From positions 1 through 35,403 of IMG/VR virus record IMGVR_UViG_3300020205_003196: DNA of 35,403 bases; one strand, given 5' to 3'. This stretch comes from a virus. Positions 23,396 to 31,234 of the stretch are shown in pieces (the stretch's first letter is position 1; every line of letters starts with the position of its first letter). The notes under the pieces were generated by a model. That model was given only the letters and a program-made list of their open reading frames with translations. It made no database searches and was not told the origin of the DNA. The position numbers and the translations under genes are program-made.

Positions 23396-24255
23396 AAACA
23401 GCAAGAATATTCATGATTGGGGCACATCGAATTGGCAATGCCTGCTTGAGTTTGCAATTTGACCACAATTTAACCAAATTTGATCAAACTTATGTGGTAT
23501 GTCCACTTGGTGGTGATCGTATGAAAAAAGTTTTTGAAAAATACAAAATAAACACACAAGGATTTGTGTACGTAAGTGACAGTGATCTGTTTGAAAAATT
23601 CCCATCCGTTGCCAACTGGTATATGACTGGGGAAACTCGCGGTAGTTGGTTGACTCAACAGGCCATGAAATTTTGCATGTTAGATACTGTGGATGCTGAT
23701 GTGATATGTATTCAGGATGCTGATATATTTTTTATCAAACCATACAATTGTGTTGTGAATGACAAATTAAATGTATTTTATGTCAGTGGCCGGTATGCAA
23801 AACATCCGCAACAATATTATCAGGCATTTGAAAATATCACAGGATTGCCCAGACAAACAGAATATTCGTTTGTGACGGATATAATGCCAGTTTTTAAACA
23901 GGATTGGAACCAGTTGAAATCCTCCATAGCTTCAAGATTTGATCAGCATTGGTTGGATGTACTGATTGATCAAACTCCCTGGGATTATATAGAAAATTTA
24001 AAATGGTTTAGTGAATACGAAATACTAGGCAACTGGATGATCAGTCAGCACACACAATTTCAGTTGATTGAACAGGGTAGATTTGAATACAAACGTTTGG
24101 AACAATTGACTCATGAAGATTTCCCCAGTGGCATTGATTGTCAAATTGAAAGAAATCCGTATGGACGTATATTACCTTTTGATTATGGAACTGACACTGT
24201 GTTGAATTTAGACGCAGTGCTAGATCGATTTGTCCGTGCCGGCCTGTTGAATTAA
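23392..24255 (+). CDS. Glycosyltransferase-like protein (DUF6492 type)
   Basis: The 287-residue protein starts with an opening beta strand (MKTARIFMIG) and has a DxD motif DAD at 109-111 (VICIQDADIFFIKP), which in GT-A folds binds the metal and nucleotide sugar. SEYEILGNWM later matches the (E)YE-type motif of DUF6492 transferases. The start is TTG overlapping the previous stop; ATG 23413 is an alternative but would remove the first strand. Its 3' end overlaps the convergent gene by 36 bases. A role in adding sugars to host surface or virion is inferred. Confidence 0.78.
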   Translation: MKTARIFMIGAHRIGNACLSLQFDHNLTKFDQTYVVCPLGGDRMKKVFEKYKINTQGFVYVSDSDLFEKFPSVANWYMTGETRGSWLTQQAMKFCMLDTVDADVICIQDADIFFIKPYNCVVNDKLNVFYVSGRYAKHPQQYYQAFENITGLPRQTEYSFVTDIMPVFKQDWNQLKSSIASRFDQHWLDVLIDQTPWDYIENLKWFSEYEILGNWMISQHTQFQLIEQGRFEYKRLEQLTHEDFPSGIDCQIERNPYGRILPFDYGTDTVLNLDAVLDRFVRAGLLN

Positions 24256-25524
24256 TACATCAATTTCGTCCTGGTGTTGCAGGCTGTCTAGTATCATTGG
24301 TGGTGGGGAAATAATTCTTGCTTGCCATCTTTGCTGCATTTGTTTCCAATAGCTGCCAGTTTTGTGTTGCTCCATAATGGCCAAACCCTGATTGATATTT
24401 GTAACAAATTCATTGAATATGCTCGCTTGCCACTGATCGCTAAAAAATAAATCTTGATTGTTTTTGGCCACACAATATACAGCATGCCATAAACTGCGTT
24501 TGTCTTCTGCAGACAATTGGCTTATTCTTTTCATCTCATTTGTTATTGCAGCAAGTCTCAATAATGGGTCTTGAATAGTATCATAGTTTTCATCAATATA
24601 TGGAGCAAATGTTTGAAAACCATAACTTCTAATGTATTGCAAACTGCCAGCAGTGGCTGCTAGAATAAATGGTCTACCACATGCAATTGGCCTTAGAGAT
24701 TTTTCAGTCAAATGCCACCTCTGATCATCAAACAATGTTTCTAACACAACTTCAATGCCAATACTGCCATAGTCTTCACTGTTGTAGTCTGCACTGCTAT
24801 CACTATTTGCATGACATGGTTCAAAGTAATTTTCTATATCGTAACGATTGGCTTTAAATGCAGCATTAACTGGTTGAAAATCTCGATAATGGCATTGATC
24901 GTCCATTGGGTTGAATTTCATGTTACAAAAATCTTGCAAATTATGATCAACTATCATTTCGGTGAATTTAACACGATATTCTCGTGTGCCTGCCCAGGCA
25001 CGATTGTATATCAAAAAGTCTTTGGTCATGCGTTCAAAATTAATGGCCAATCCAATATCATGTTTAGCAAAGCGATACCAGTCACATGCAATTGCAGCAT
25101 GTGCCCACCAGTATACTCCAATGAATTCAGATTGGCAAAATTGATCAAGATCACGGCTGTTTTTTTCGCTGTGTATCAGTAGAGTTTTATCATAGATACT
25201 GTATTGAAAAACAGTAAGGGCTCTGAACCAATACTTTGCTGCTAATTCAGACTGAAATGGGGCCATGTAATCCAATTGTGCTCTGTTACAGAAATTTGTA
25301 ACAATAGACATTGCCGTGGTGGTATTAAAATACAATGGTTCCTGATCGTGAACTATTACCCCCGGCGTGAGCAGACACCACCGCCAGCCCATTGGGAGAT
25401 AGTTATTCAATTCACGTAGGTCAGATAGATTTTTTGAACCATGCGGACTAAAGCGATAAATTAATAAATCATGGTTGCACAAACTGTCTAAATAGTTGTA
25501 TAATCGATCTAAAGGAACACTCAT
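24220..25524 (-). CDS. Glycosyltransferase-like protein (GT-B type candidate)
   Basis: The 434-residue soluble protein has a C-terminal half with WHLTEKSLRPIACGRPFILA and GSLQYIRSYGFQTF, matching the donor-binding pattern of fucosyltransferase-like GT-B enzymes (TEK...G.P...). The N-terminal half (VIVHDQEPLYF) is less typical. No fixed family is claimed. Its ATG lies three bases from the divergent ATG of the dehydrogenase gene, and no ribosome-binding site is visible before it. Its end overlaps the convergent transferase, which places both in one sugar-related cluster. Confidence 0.65.
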   Translation of the reverse strand: MSVPLDRLYNYLDSLCNHDLLIYRFSPHGSKNLSDLRELNNYLPMGWRWCLLTPGVIVHDQEPLYFNTTTAMSIVTNFCNRAQLDYMAPFQSELAAKYWFRALTVFQYSIYDKTLLIHSEKNSRDLDQFCQSEFIGVYWWAHAAIACDWYRFAKHDIGLAINFERMTKDFLIYNRAWAGTREYRVKFTEMIVDHNLQDFCNMKFNPMDDQCHYRDFQPVNAAFKANRYDIENYFEPCHANSDSSADYNSEDYGSIGIEVVLETLFDDQRWHLTEKSLRPIACGRPFILAATAGSLQYIRSYGFQTFAPYIDENYDTIQDPLLRLAAITNEMKRISQLSAEDKRSLWHAVYCVAKNNQDLFFSDQWQASIFNEFVTNINQGLAIMEQHKTGSYWKQMQQRWQARIISPPPMILDSLQHQDEIDVLIQQAGTDKSI

Positions 25525-25527
25525 ATT

Positions 25528-26766
25528 ATGAAAAAAATTGGATTTATTGGCATTGGGAAATTGGGATTAGACTGCGCCGAAGTCATGGCAGAGAAGCATA
25601 CAGTGCGGGGCTATGATATTTACCCACGAACCAGCGCCACCGTAAAAGTTTGTGACATTGATGAATTAGTCAATCAGAGTGAATGGATTTTTATTGCTGT
25701 TCCTACTCCACATGCTGAGGGCTACGATGGATCGGTTCCGTCCAGTCATATGGTGCCACGAGATTTTGGACACGATGCTGTGATTGATGCTATCAATCAG
25801 ATCAATAGGTATGCCACCTCAAGTAAGAAAGTTGTGTTGATTTCCACAGTGTTGCCAGGCACTACCCGTTCTAAATTTGTACCATTACTAGATAAAAAAC
25901 ATCAGTTTTTATACAACCCTTACTTGATTGCCATGGGATCAGTTAAATGGGATATGGCCAATCCAGAAATGGTTATTATCGGAACCCAAGACGGAGAACT
26001 GACAGGTATTGCAGGTGAACTGATTGAGCTGTATAAGACCATGATGAATAACGATCCTCGTTATGAAATTGGCACCTGGGACGAGTGCGAAGCTATCAAG
26101 ATCTTCTACAATACCTATATCTCGGCCAAGGTTGGAATTGTTAATATGATTCAAGACTTTGCTATGAAAATTGGTAATATCAATGTTGATGTGGTTACCA
26201 ATGCCTTGGCACGTAGCACAATGAGATTGCAAGGACCCAAATACATGACCGCAGGCATGGGCGATGCCGGCGCTTGCCATCCACGTGACAACATTGCATT
26301 GCGTTGGTTGGCCGAACATTATGATGTGGGCTATGACCTGTTTGATACCATAATGCATGCTAGAGAAATTCAAGCTCGTAACTTGGCTTGGTTCCTGGTC
26401 GAGCAGTCTAACACCACAGGATTGCCCATTGTAATACACGGCAAGGCCTATAAACCTGACGTTGAATACTGTATTGGATCGTATTCAACCTTGGTTGGCC
26501 ATTATATTAAAGAAGCTGGACTGCCTGTGGTATATGTTGATCCGCTGGCAGACAATCAAACAGACGTGGTCAAAGAAGTTGGTGGCCCGGCTGTGTATCT
26601 CTGGGCACATAACCGTAAAATTACTTACGAATATACTGGTGAACAACAAGACACGCAAGCATATTGTGACATTGCCACTGGATCCGTTATTGTTGATCCA
26701 TGGCGTAAACTTGTATCAAATAACAATATCAAAGTTGTACATTATGGCAACACCCGTGGTCAATAA
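25528..26766 (+). CDS. UDP-glucose/GDP-mannose 6-dehydrogenase family protein
   Basis: The family oxidises a nucleotide sugar twice to a uronic acid using NAD+. The 412-residue protein has the Rossmann motif GFIGIGKLG (residues 5-13), IAVPTPHAEG, STVLPGTTRS and NPYLIAMGS. The catalytic Cys250 is in GDAGACHPRDN, where the usual motif is GGSCFPKD, so the surroundings are unusual. The C-terminal domain has VIHGKAYKPDV. Which sugar is used cannot be read. AAAGGA lies within the divergent gene 14 bases before the ATG. It heads a tight three-gene unit. Confidence 0.87.
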   Translation: MKKIGFIGIGKLGLDCAEVMAEKHTVRGYDIYPRTSATVKVCDIDELVNQSEWIFIAVPTPHAEGYDGSVPSSHMVPRDFGHDAVIDAINQINRYATSSKKVVLISTVLPGTTRSKFVPLLDKKHQFLYNPYLIAMGSVKWDMANPEMVIIGTQDGELTGIAGELIELYKTMMNNDPRYEIGTWDECEAIKIFYNTYISAKVGIVNMIQDFAMKIGNINVDVVTNALARSTMRLQGPKYMTAGMGDAGACHPRDNIALRWLAEHYDVGYDLFDTIMHAREIQARNLAWFLVEQSNTTGLPIVIHGKAYKPDVEYCIGSYSTLVGHYIKEAGLPVVYVDPLADNQTDVVKEVGGPAVYLWAHNRKITYEYTGEQQDTQAYCDIATGSVIVDPWRKLVSNNNIKVVHYGNTRGQ

Positions 26767-27262
26767 ATATCAAATCCCATTTTTTTGGAATGATGATTAC
26801 AAGACTCTTGACTATATCCAGGAACCATTTAACGATCCTGAGAGTGTGGCCACATGGATGGCTCAAGGGTATCATACTAAAATTACCGGAGACTTATGCG
26901 ACATGCGGCATCAACTGCCTGTATGGAGCAAGAAATTTATTGCCATCTATGCTGAAATGGGATGGAAAGATATTGGCCTGGCATTTTACCGAATGCCTAC
27001 TGGTACAGTAATGCCAGTGCATCAAGACTTGTACAAAAAATATATTGATATATTTCAATTACATGGTAACGAAACTAAAATTAAAAGAGCTCTTGTTCTA
27101 TTAGAAAATTGGAAATCAGGACATTATCTCGAAGTTAATAATCAACCGTTTGTAAATTGGGTGGCCGGGCAAGTGGTTGAATGGAACTATGATACTCCGC
27201 ATTCTGCTGCCAACATTGGATTGGAAGATCGATATACATTACAAATAACTGGCCACATATGA
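26744..27262 (+). CDS. Fe(II)/2-oxoglutarate dioxygenase-like protein
   Basis: The 172-residue protein has the spacing of a cupin-fold 2OG oxygenase: HxD at His93-Gln-Asp95 (PVHQD), a distal His153 (TPHSAANIG) and Arg163 ten residues later to hold 2-oxoglutarate. The pattern is closest to aspartyl/prolyl-hydroxylase-like enzymes and to small phage oxygenases. The substrate is unknown; a sugar, amino acid or peptide is possible. It starts 23 bases inside the dehydrogenase gene and overlaps the amidinotransferase gene by four bases. Confidence 0.75.
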   Translation: MATPVVNKYQIPFFWNDDYKTLDYIQEPFNDPESVATWMAQGYHTKITGDLCDMRHQLPVWSKKFIAIYAEMGWKDIGLAFYRMPTGTVMPVHQDLYKKYIDIFQLHGNETKIKRALVLLENWKSGHYLEVNNQPFVNWVAGQVVEWNYDTPHSAANIGLEDRYTLQITGHI

Positions 27263-28176
27263 TACACACACACAACGAATGGGACCCACTGAAAAAAATC
27301 ATAGTAGGTGATGCCACTCATGCCAATTGGCCACGTCATGATCCTGTATTTTCACTTGAGAGTGAAAAAACCACGTGGAAAGAAACTCCAGTCCCTGTGG
27401 GGCCAGTACCACAATGGATTATAGATCAAACCAATGAAGACTTGCAAACATTGGCTGATACACTCACTGCCCTGGGAGTAGAGGTAGTGAGACCAACCCC
27501 GTTGAACTTTCAAACACATGATGGCCTTTACAATTATTGTCCACGTGACCGCTTGCTGATTGCTGGATCCACAGTGATCGACACAGCCATGATGTATCCT
27601 TGCAGAGACATGGAACTGCAATGTTATCATGACATATTAAAAGATACTGTCATGATCACCATGCCTCGAAATCAGGGCATGGTATTAGATGCTGCCAATA
27701 TATTACGGTTCGATGATCGTTGGTTATTTTTAGAATCAGCCAGTGGAAATCGTGCTGCGTATGAATGGTTGCACATGCAATTGCCCTGGATAGACATAGA
27801 ACTTTGTAACTTTTACTCTGGGGTACACATTGATTCAACCATAGTACCATTGCGAGAAGGACTGGTCATGCTCAATGCCAGTCGTGTGGGATTTGATTCG
27901 GTTCCTGACATATTCAATGGTTGGCACAAGATTTGGATTGGCGACGTTGTGCCACAAACGTTTTATCAATATCCATATGCATCAAAATGGATTGCAATGA
28001 ACATGTTGGTGGTGGACCCACACACAGTCATAGTGGATAAGAATCAACCAGAATTAATCAAGACCCTCGAAAGTTACCAATTTGATGTCATTCCATTGCA
28101 ACTGCGGCACAGTCGTACATTAGGCGGTGGATTTCATTGTGTTACATTGGATTTAATTCGGCAAGCAAGCAATTGA
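27259..28176 (+). CDS. Glycine amidinotransferase-type enzyme
   Basis: The family moves an amidino group from arginine to an amine such as glycine. The 305-residue protein aligns with arginine:glycine amidinotransferases throughout: NEWDPLKKIIVG, YCPRD (94-97), Asp144 (VLDAANILRF), His190 (GVHIDSTIV), SKWIAMNMLVVD, and the nucleophile Cys294 in LGGGFHCVTLD. The acceptor cannot be told; secondary-metabolite relatives use glycine or amino sugars. Being coupled to a nucleotide-sugar dehydrogenase and an oxygenase suggests a modified sugar or amino compound rather than creatine-type metabolism. Confidence 0.92.
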   Translation: MIHTHNEWDPLKKIIVGDATHANWPRHDPVFSLESEKTTWKETPVPVGPVPQWIIDQTNEDLQTLADTLTALGVEVVRPTPLNFQTHDGLYNYCPRDRLLIAGSTVIDTAMMYPCRDMELQCYHDILKDTVMITMPRNQGMVLDAANILRFDDRWLFLESASGNRAAYEWLHMQLPWIDIELCNFYSGVHIDSTIVPLREGLVMLNASRVGFDSVPDIFNGWHKIWIGDVVPQTFYQYPYASKWIAMNMLVVDPHTVIVDKNQPELIKTLESYQFDVIPLQLRHSRTLGGGFHCVTLDLIRQASN

Positions 28177-28201
28177 CCAGTTATGCAATTGAGTATATAA
28201 T
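28173..28201 (+). promoter_or_regulatory. Sigma70-type promoter, leaderless geometry
   Basis: TTGACC at 28173-28178 (overlapping the preceding stop), 17-base spacer, TATAAT at 28196-28201. The ATG follows six bases later at 28208, the position expected for the transcript's first base. Confidence 0.87.
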
Positions 28202-28207
28202 ACTCGT

Positions 28208-29227
28208 ATGACTACAAAAATTGGATTCTGTTGCAAATGGCTCAATGACCCCAATGAATGTGGAGGCATGAAAGTCAACGCTGTGGACCGTGACATAAAC
28301 GGTAGATCAACCACCATGCGATGGCTTCGCGAACATGCCGACGAAGCTGAACAGCGACAATGGGATATAATGAATCACAATGCCAGCGCCGCACTGAAAT
28401 TGGTCGAGCGAGTGGGTGCCCTGGTTCCCGAACGTAGAATGGTACGGCTTGGCAGCGAAATGCTACAAGGCTATACTGAATCAAGTTGGATTGCCTGGTG
28501 GCAACGTACTGAGATTCAAGATCATTGTGCAAAAATATTTGCGCCTGTAGGTGAAGCAGCTCGCAGACTAGGTGTGCGACTGAGCTTCCATCCTGGTCAG
28601 TTCTGTGTGTTGGCCAGTGAATCTGATGAGATTGTGGAACGTAGCATATTAGAATTTGAATATCATGCGGATCTGGCTCGTTGGATGGGCTATGGCAGCG
28701 GCTGGCATGATCATGGATTTAAAATAAATGTGCATCTCAGTGGCAAGGGCGGCGCATCAAAGTTTCTTAGAACACTGGGACGATTGAGCACACATGCTAG
28801 AAATCTAATAGCCATTGAAAACGACGAAATGACCAATGGTATTGACGTTACATTGGCCGTGGCCAAACATTGTGCTCTCACGCTGGACATACATCATCAC
28901 TGGATTCGTACTGGTGAATATATACAGCCCAGTGATGCCAGATCTCAACAGGTGTTGGAGTCCTGGCGCGGTACTCGGCCGATTCTTCATTACAGTACCA
29001 GCCGTGAAGATATCCTAGTTGATCATGACACCAATACTCGTCCTGATTTGTTGACCTTGTTGGCGGCCGGTCATAACAAACAAAAACTACGTGCCCACAG
29101 CGATTTTTGTTGGAATTCAAGTGTGAATGCCTGGGCATTGACTTTTGCAGATCAATGGGATATACAAGTGGAAGCCAAGGGCAAGAACCTGGCCAGCCAA
29201 CAACTGTATGAACAATATATTAGTTGA
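28208..29227 (+). CDS. uvsE: UV-damage endonuclease (UVDE family)
   Basis: The TIM-barrel enzyme cuts DNA 5' of UV photoproducts, starting excision repair. The 339-residue protein has the family start (KIGFCCKWLND), RLGSEM, the metal-site segment LSFHPGQFCVLASES, INVHLSGKGG, AIENDEM, LDIHHHWI and RAHSDFCWN. The start is fixed by the family N-terminus. No ribosome-binding site precedes the ATG, and the promoter predicts a leaderless mRNA. Its 3' end overlaps the next gene by 20 bases. Genes of this family occur in several large phages. Confidence 0.93.
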   Translation: MTTKIGFCCKWLNDPNECGGMKVNAVDRDINGRSTTMRWLREHADEAEQRQWDIMNHNASAALKLVERVGALVPERRMVRLGSEMLQGYTESSWIAWWQRTEIQDHCAKIFAPVGEAARRLGVRLSFHPGQFCVLASESDEIVERSILEFEYHADLARWMGYGSGWHDHGFKINVHLSGKGGASKFLRTLGRLSTHARNLIAIENDEMTNGIDVTLAVAKHCALTLDIHHHWIRTGEYIQPSDARSQQVLESWRGTRPILHYSTSREDILVDHDTNTRPDLLTLLAAGHNKQKLRAHSDFCWNSSVNAWALTFADQWDIQVEAKGKNLASQQLYEQYIS

Positions 29228-29495
29228 TATTTTTTCCTGGATCAAACATGACTATCAAACGTATCCTGCTCGGTTTGTCGTGGAAATTATGGCTTGGGCT
29301 GTTAGTATCGGATGTTCGATTACTATGGCGGCAACAGTCCCCAATCCTCCACTTATTGTTTTATATCCCATTTGGATTGTTGGTTGCAGTATGTATGCTT
29401 GGGCTGCTTTTAGCCGCAAATCTTTTGGCATGCTGGCTAATTACCTCTTGCTTGTATCTATAGACAGCATTGGGCTATTGCGTATGATTTTGTAA
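29208..29495 (+). CDS. Small membrane protein
   Basis: The 95-residue protein (MNNILVDIFSWIKHDYQTYP, then RFVVEIMAWAVSIGCSITMA) has about three hydrophobic helices and a basic loop AFSRKSFGMLANY. It resembles small membrane proteins I recall from marine T4-like phages, which supports this frame over an overlapping hydrophobic frame at 29224. ATG 29208 lies within uvsE, so translation is coupled. The function is unknown. Confidence 0.75.
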   Translation: MNNILVDIFSWIKHDYQTYPARFVVEIMAWAVSIGCSITMAATVPNPPLIVLYPIWIVGCSMYAWAAFSRKSFGMLANYLLLVSIDSIGLLRMIL

Positions 29496-29500
29496 TTTTG

Positions 29501-29527
29501 CCAAAAGAAAACCCACCAAAGTGGGTT
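29501..29527 (-). terminator. Rho-independent terminator of pstS
   Basis: On the minus strand the stem AACCCAC-(TTTG)-GTGGGTT is followed by TTTCTTTTGG, a usable U-rich run, 47 bases past the pstS stop. Read on the plus strand it has no T-run. Confidence 0.72.
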
Positions 29528-29573
29528 CACTGCTGGTTACGCAAATCCAGCGACACGTTATCTTGTGCCCGAT

Positions 29574-30569
29574 TTAAAATAGTCCCAATCGCTTCCAATC
29601 TGCACGAATCTTGGATTTAACTGCCGCAGGCAATGCAACATAATCTAAATCGTCAGCCATTTTGTCACCGTTGGCAAAACACCAATCAAAAAATGTCAAT
29701 GCACTTTTTACATCTGCTGGTTTGTCAGATTTTAATGGCACCAATATAAATGTAGCACCGCTGATTGGCCAGGTCTCGCGGCCTGCTTGATTGGTCAGAA
29801 TCTGATAGTATGATCGGTTCCAATCCGCACCATCGGCAGCAGCCTTAAAGGAATCCTCTGAGGGTGTTACCCAAGTTCCGGCAGCATTTTGAACATTAAC
29901 CCAATTCATTTTGGTTTGTTTTACATAGGCAAATTCAACATATCCAATGGAGCCTGGCAGTTGTCTAACCATAGCAGCCACTCCTTCGTTGCCCTTGCCA
30001 CCAGCACCAGCACGCCAGTTAACTGCGGTACCTTCACCAATGGTATCTTTAAACTCTCGACTGATTTTGCTTAGATAGTTGGTCCATATAAATGTTGTAC
30101 CCGATCCATCTGCACGGCGAACCACTGTGATTGCTTGGTCAGCCAACGCTAACTTGGGGTTCAATGCAGTAATAGCAGGATCATTCCATTTGGTAATCTT
30201 GCCCAAGTAAATATCAGCAAGAACCATGCCTGTCAATCTCATTGATCCAGGATCAATGCCCTTGACATTAATAACTGGAACCACTCCACCTATCACTGCA
30301 GGAAATTGAAACAAGCCCAATGCTGCCAATCGGTCGTCAGGCAGCGGCATATCACTGGCACCAAATGCCACAGTTCGAGATTCAATTTGTTTAAGTCCAG
30401 CGCCCGACCCTATGCTTTGATAGTTGACCTGTATACTAGTGGCTTTATTATAGGCTTCGGCCCATTTTGAATACAGTGGAGCAGGGAATGTTGCACCTGC
30501 TCCATTGATGTTCTGTGCTTGTACGGCGAATGTCATGGCCGTTAATAAAATAGCAAGTAGTTTTTTCAC
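29574..30569 (-). CDS. pstS: Phosphate ABC-transporter substrate-binding protein PstS
   Basis: PstS captures phosphate in the periplasm for the PstCAB importer. The 331-residue protein has a signal peptide (cleavage near AVQA-QN) and phosphate-loop motifs INGAGATFPAPLYSKW, IGSGAGLKQI, FGASDMPL, VRRADGSGTTFIW and the late GSIGYVEFAY. It lacks the rest of the pst operon, so it must act with host PstCAB. This is the pattern known for pstS in marine cyanophages, where it raises phosphate uptake during infection. A Pho box precedes it and a terminator follows. GGAGA near the ATG is a good ribosome-binding site. Confidence 0.96.
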   Translation of the reverse strand: MKKLLAILLTAMTFAVQAQNINGAGATFPAPLYSKWAEAYNKATSIQVNYQSIGSGAGLKQIESRTVAFGASDMPLPDDRLAALGLFQFPAVIGGVVPVINVKGIDPGSMRLTGMVLADIYLGKITKWNDPAITALNPKLALADQAITVVRRADGSGTTFIWTNYLSKISREFKDTIGEGTAVNWRAGAGGKGNEGVAAMVRQLPGSIGYVEFAYVKQTKMNWVNVQNAAGTWVTPSEDSFKAAADGADWNRSYYQILTNQAGRETWPISGATFILVPLKSDKPADVKSALTFFDWCFANGDKMADDLDYVALPAAVKSKIRADWKRLGLF

Positions 30570-30603
30570 TGAGATCTCCTTGTGTTAGTGATGACATTAT
30601 TTA

Positions 30604-30617
30604 AACACAATTGTGTT
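30604..30617. promoter_or_regulatory. 14-bp perfect palindrome in the pstS promoter
   Basis: AACACAATTGTGTT equals its own reverse complement, lies between the Pho box and the -10 of pstS, and overlaps the Pho box by three bases. It could be a second operator. Confidence 0.45.
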
Positions 30618-30632
30618 ACAGTTTTATTACAA
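30615..30632 (-). promoter_or_regulatory. Pho box upstream of pstS
   Basis: On the minus strand the bases read TTGTAAT-AAAA-CTGTAAC: two 7-bp direct repeats separated by four A's, the layout of PhoB sites (CTGTNAN repeats). Eleven bases further comes TAAATAAT, a plausible -10. Host PhoB could activate phage pstS when phosphate is low. Confidence 0.75.
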
Positions 30633-30643
30633 AATCAATTGTT

Positions 30644-30823
30644 TCATGCGCCTGGTTGCCAATTAAACCAACAGTGTTTTTGTAGCTCTTTTATTATGTC
30701 TGCCTCACTTTCGTTGTATTCTCTTGCAGCCATGGCAACAAATTCCACCCAGGCATGTGGCCAATCATCTCGGCCCTGACTCCACTGTTGATACATTATC
30801 TCCATGTGTCGAGCATTTATCAT
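30644..30823 (-). CDS. Very small hypothetical protein (59 aa)
   Basis: The frame starts with ATGA overlapping the stop of the upstream minus-strand gene and ends 75 bases before the pstS start. The product is acidic and Trp-rich (MYQQWSQGRDDWPHAWVEFV) with no signal peptide. The coupled start and the tight fit between neighbours argue that it is real. The function is unknown. Confidence 0.68.
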   Translation of the reverse strand: MINARHMEIMYQQWSQGRDDWPHAWVEFVAMAAREYNESEADIIKELQKHCWFNWQPGA

Positions 30824-31122
30824 ACTACCGGACCGGTGAATATTTGACGGCTACTTACACCAGACCCTAGAATACAGGCCATGTCTTTGTCAAATTGTAC
30901 TATGGTCCAAGTTTTTGTCGTTTCGTTGGCAAATATAGTAGTACTACTGGTATCAGAACCATTGCCTCGGCCAAGCCATATGGGTTTTTCACCGGCCTGG
31001 TCAGACAATGCTTGAAATACCAACGGGGTAGACTCACACATAACGGGTTTTTTTATCTGCGTTGGTTCCGCTAATACCAGTAACGGAATCAGCGGAATCA
31101 ACATGAGAAACACCAGGTACAT
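30820..31122 (-). CDS. Small exported hypothetical protein
   Basis: The 100-residue protein has a signal peptide (MYLVFLMLIPLIPLLVLA, cleavage near Ala-Glu-Pro) and two cysteines in the mature part. Residues around WTIVQFDKDMACILGSG recall small exported phage proteins. No ribosome-binding site precedes the ATG; instead AATAAATA, one base from the T4 late consensus, ends five bases upstream, so a late, near-leaderless mRNA is possible. It overlaps the 59-residue gene downstream. Confidence 0.72.
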   Translation of the reverse strand: MYLVFLMLIPLIPLLVLAEPTQIKKPVMCESTPLVFQALSDQAGEKPIWLGRGNGSDTSSTTIFANETTKTWTIVQFDKDMACILGSGVSSRQIFTGPVV

Positions 31123-31185
31123 GTTGTATTTATTAGCCTGGCTGCTATTTTAGTGTAGCCATTAAATCCTTATCAATCATGTCAT

Positions 31186-31213
31186 AAAAAAACCCCACGT
31201 ATCACGTGGGGCT
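31186..31213 (-). terminator. Rho-independent terminator of the EF-hand gene
   Basis: On the minus strand the 8-bp stem CCCCACGT-(GAT)-ACGTGGGG is followed by seven T's, 22 bases past the stop of the gene at 31235. It is the clearest terminator in the window. Confidence 0.87.
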
Positions 31214-31234
31214 TGCAAATTAAATAGCACTACA

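Noticed and set aside
29224-29463. Hydrophobic frame of 79 residues starting MIFFPGSNMTIKRI
   Set aside because: It overlaps the 29208-29495 frame, whose product better resembles phage membrane proteins I recall; the hydrophobic look comes from the same AT-rich stretch.
29510-29527. The same hairpin as a terminator for the plus-strand uvsE unit
   Set aside because: Read on the plus strand no T-run follows the stem; it fits the minus-strand pstS unit much better.
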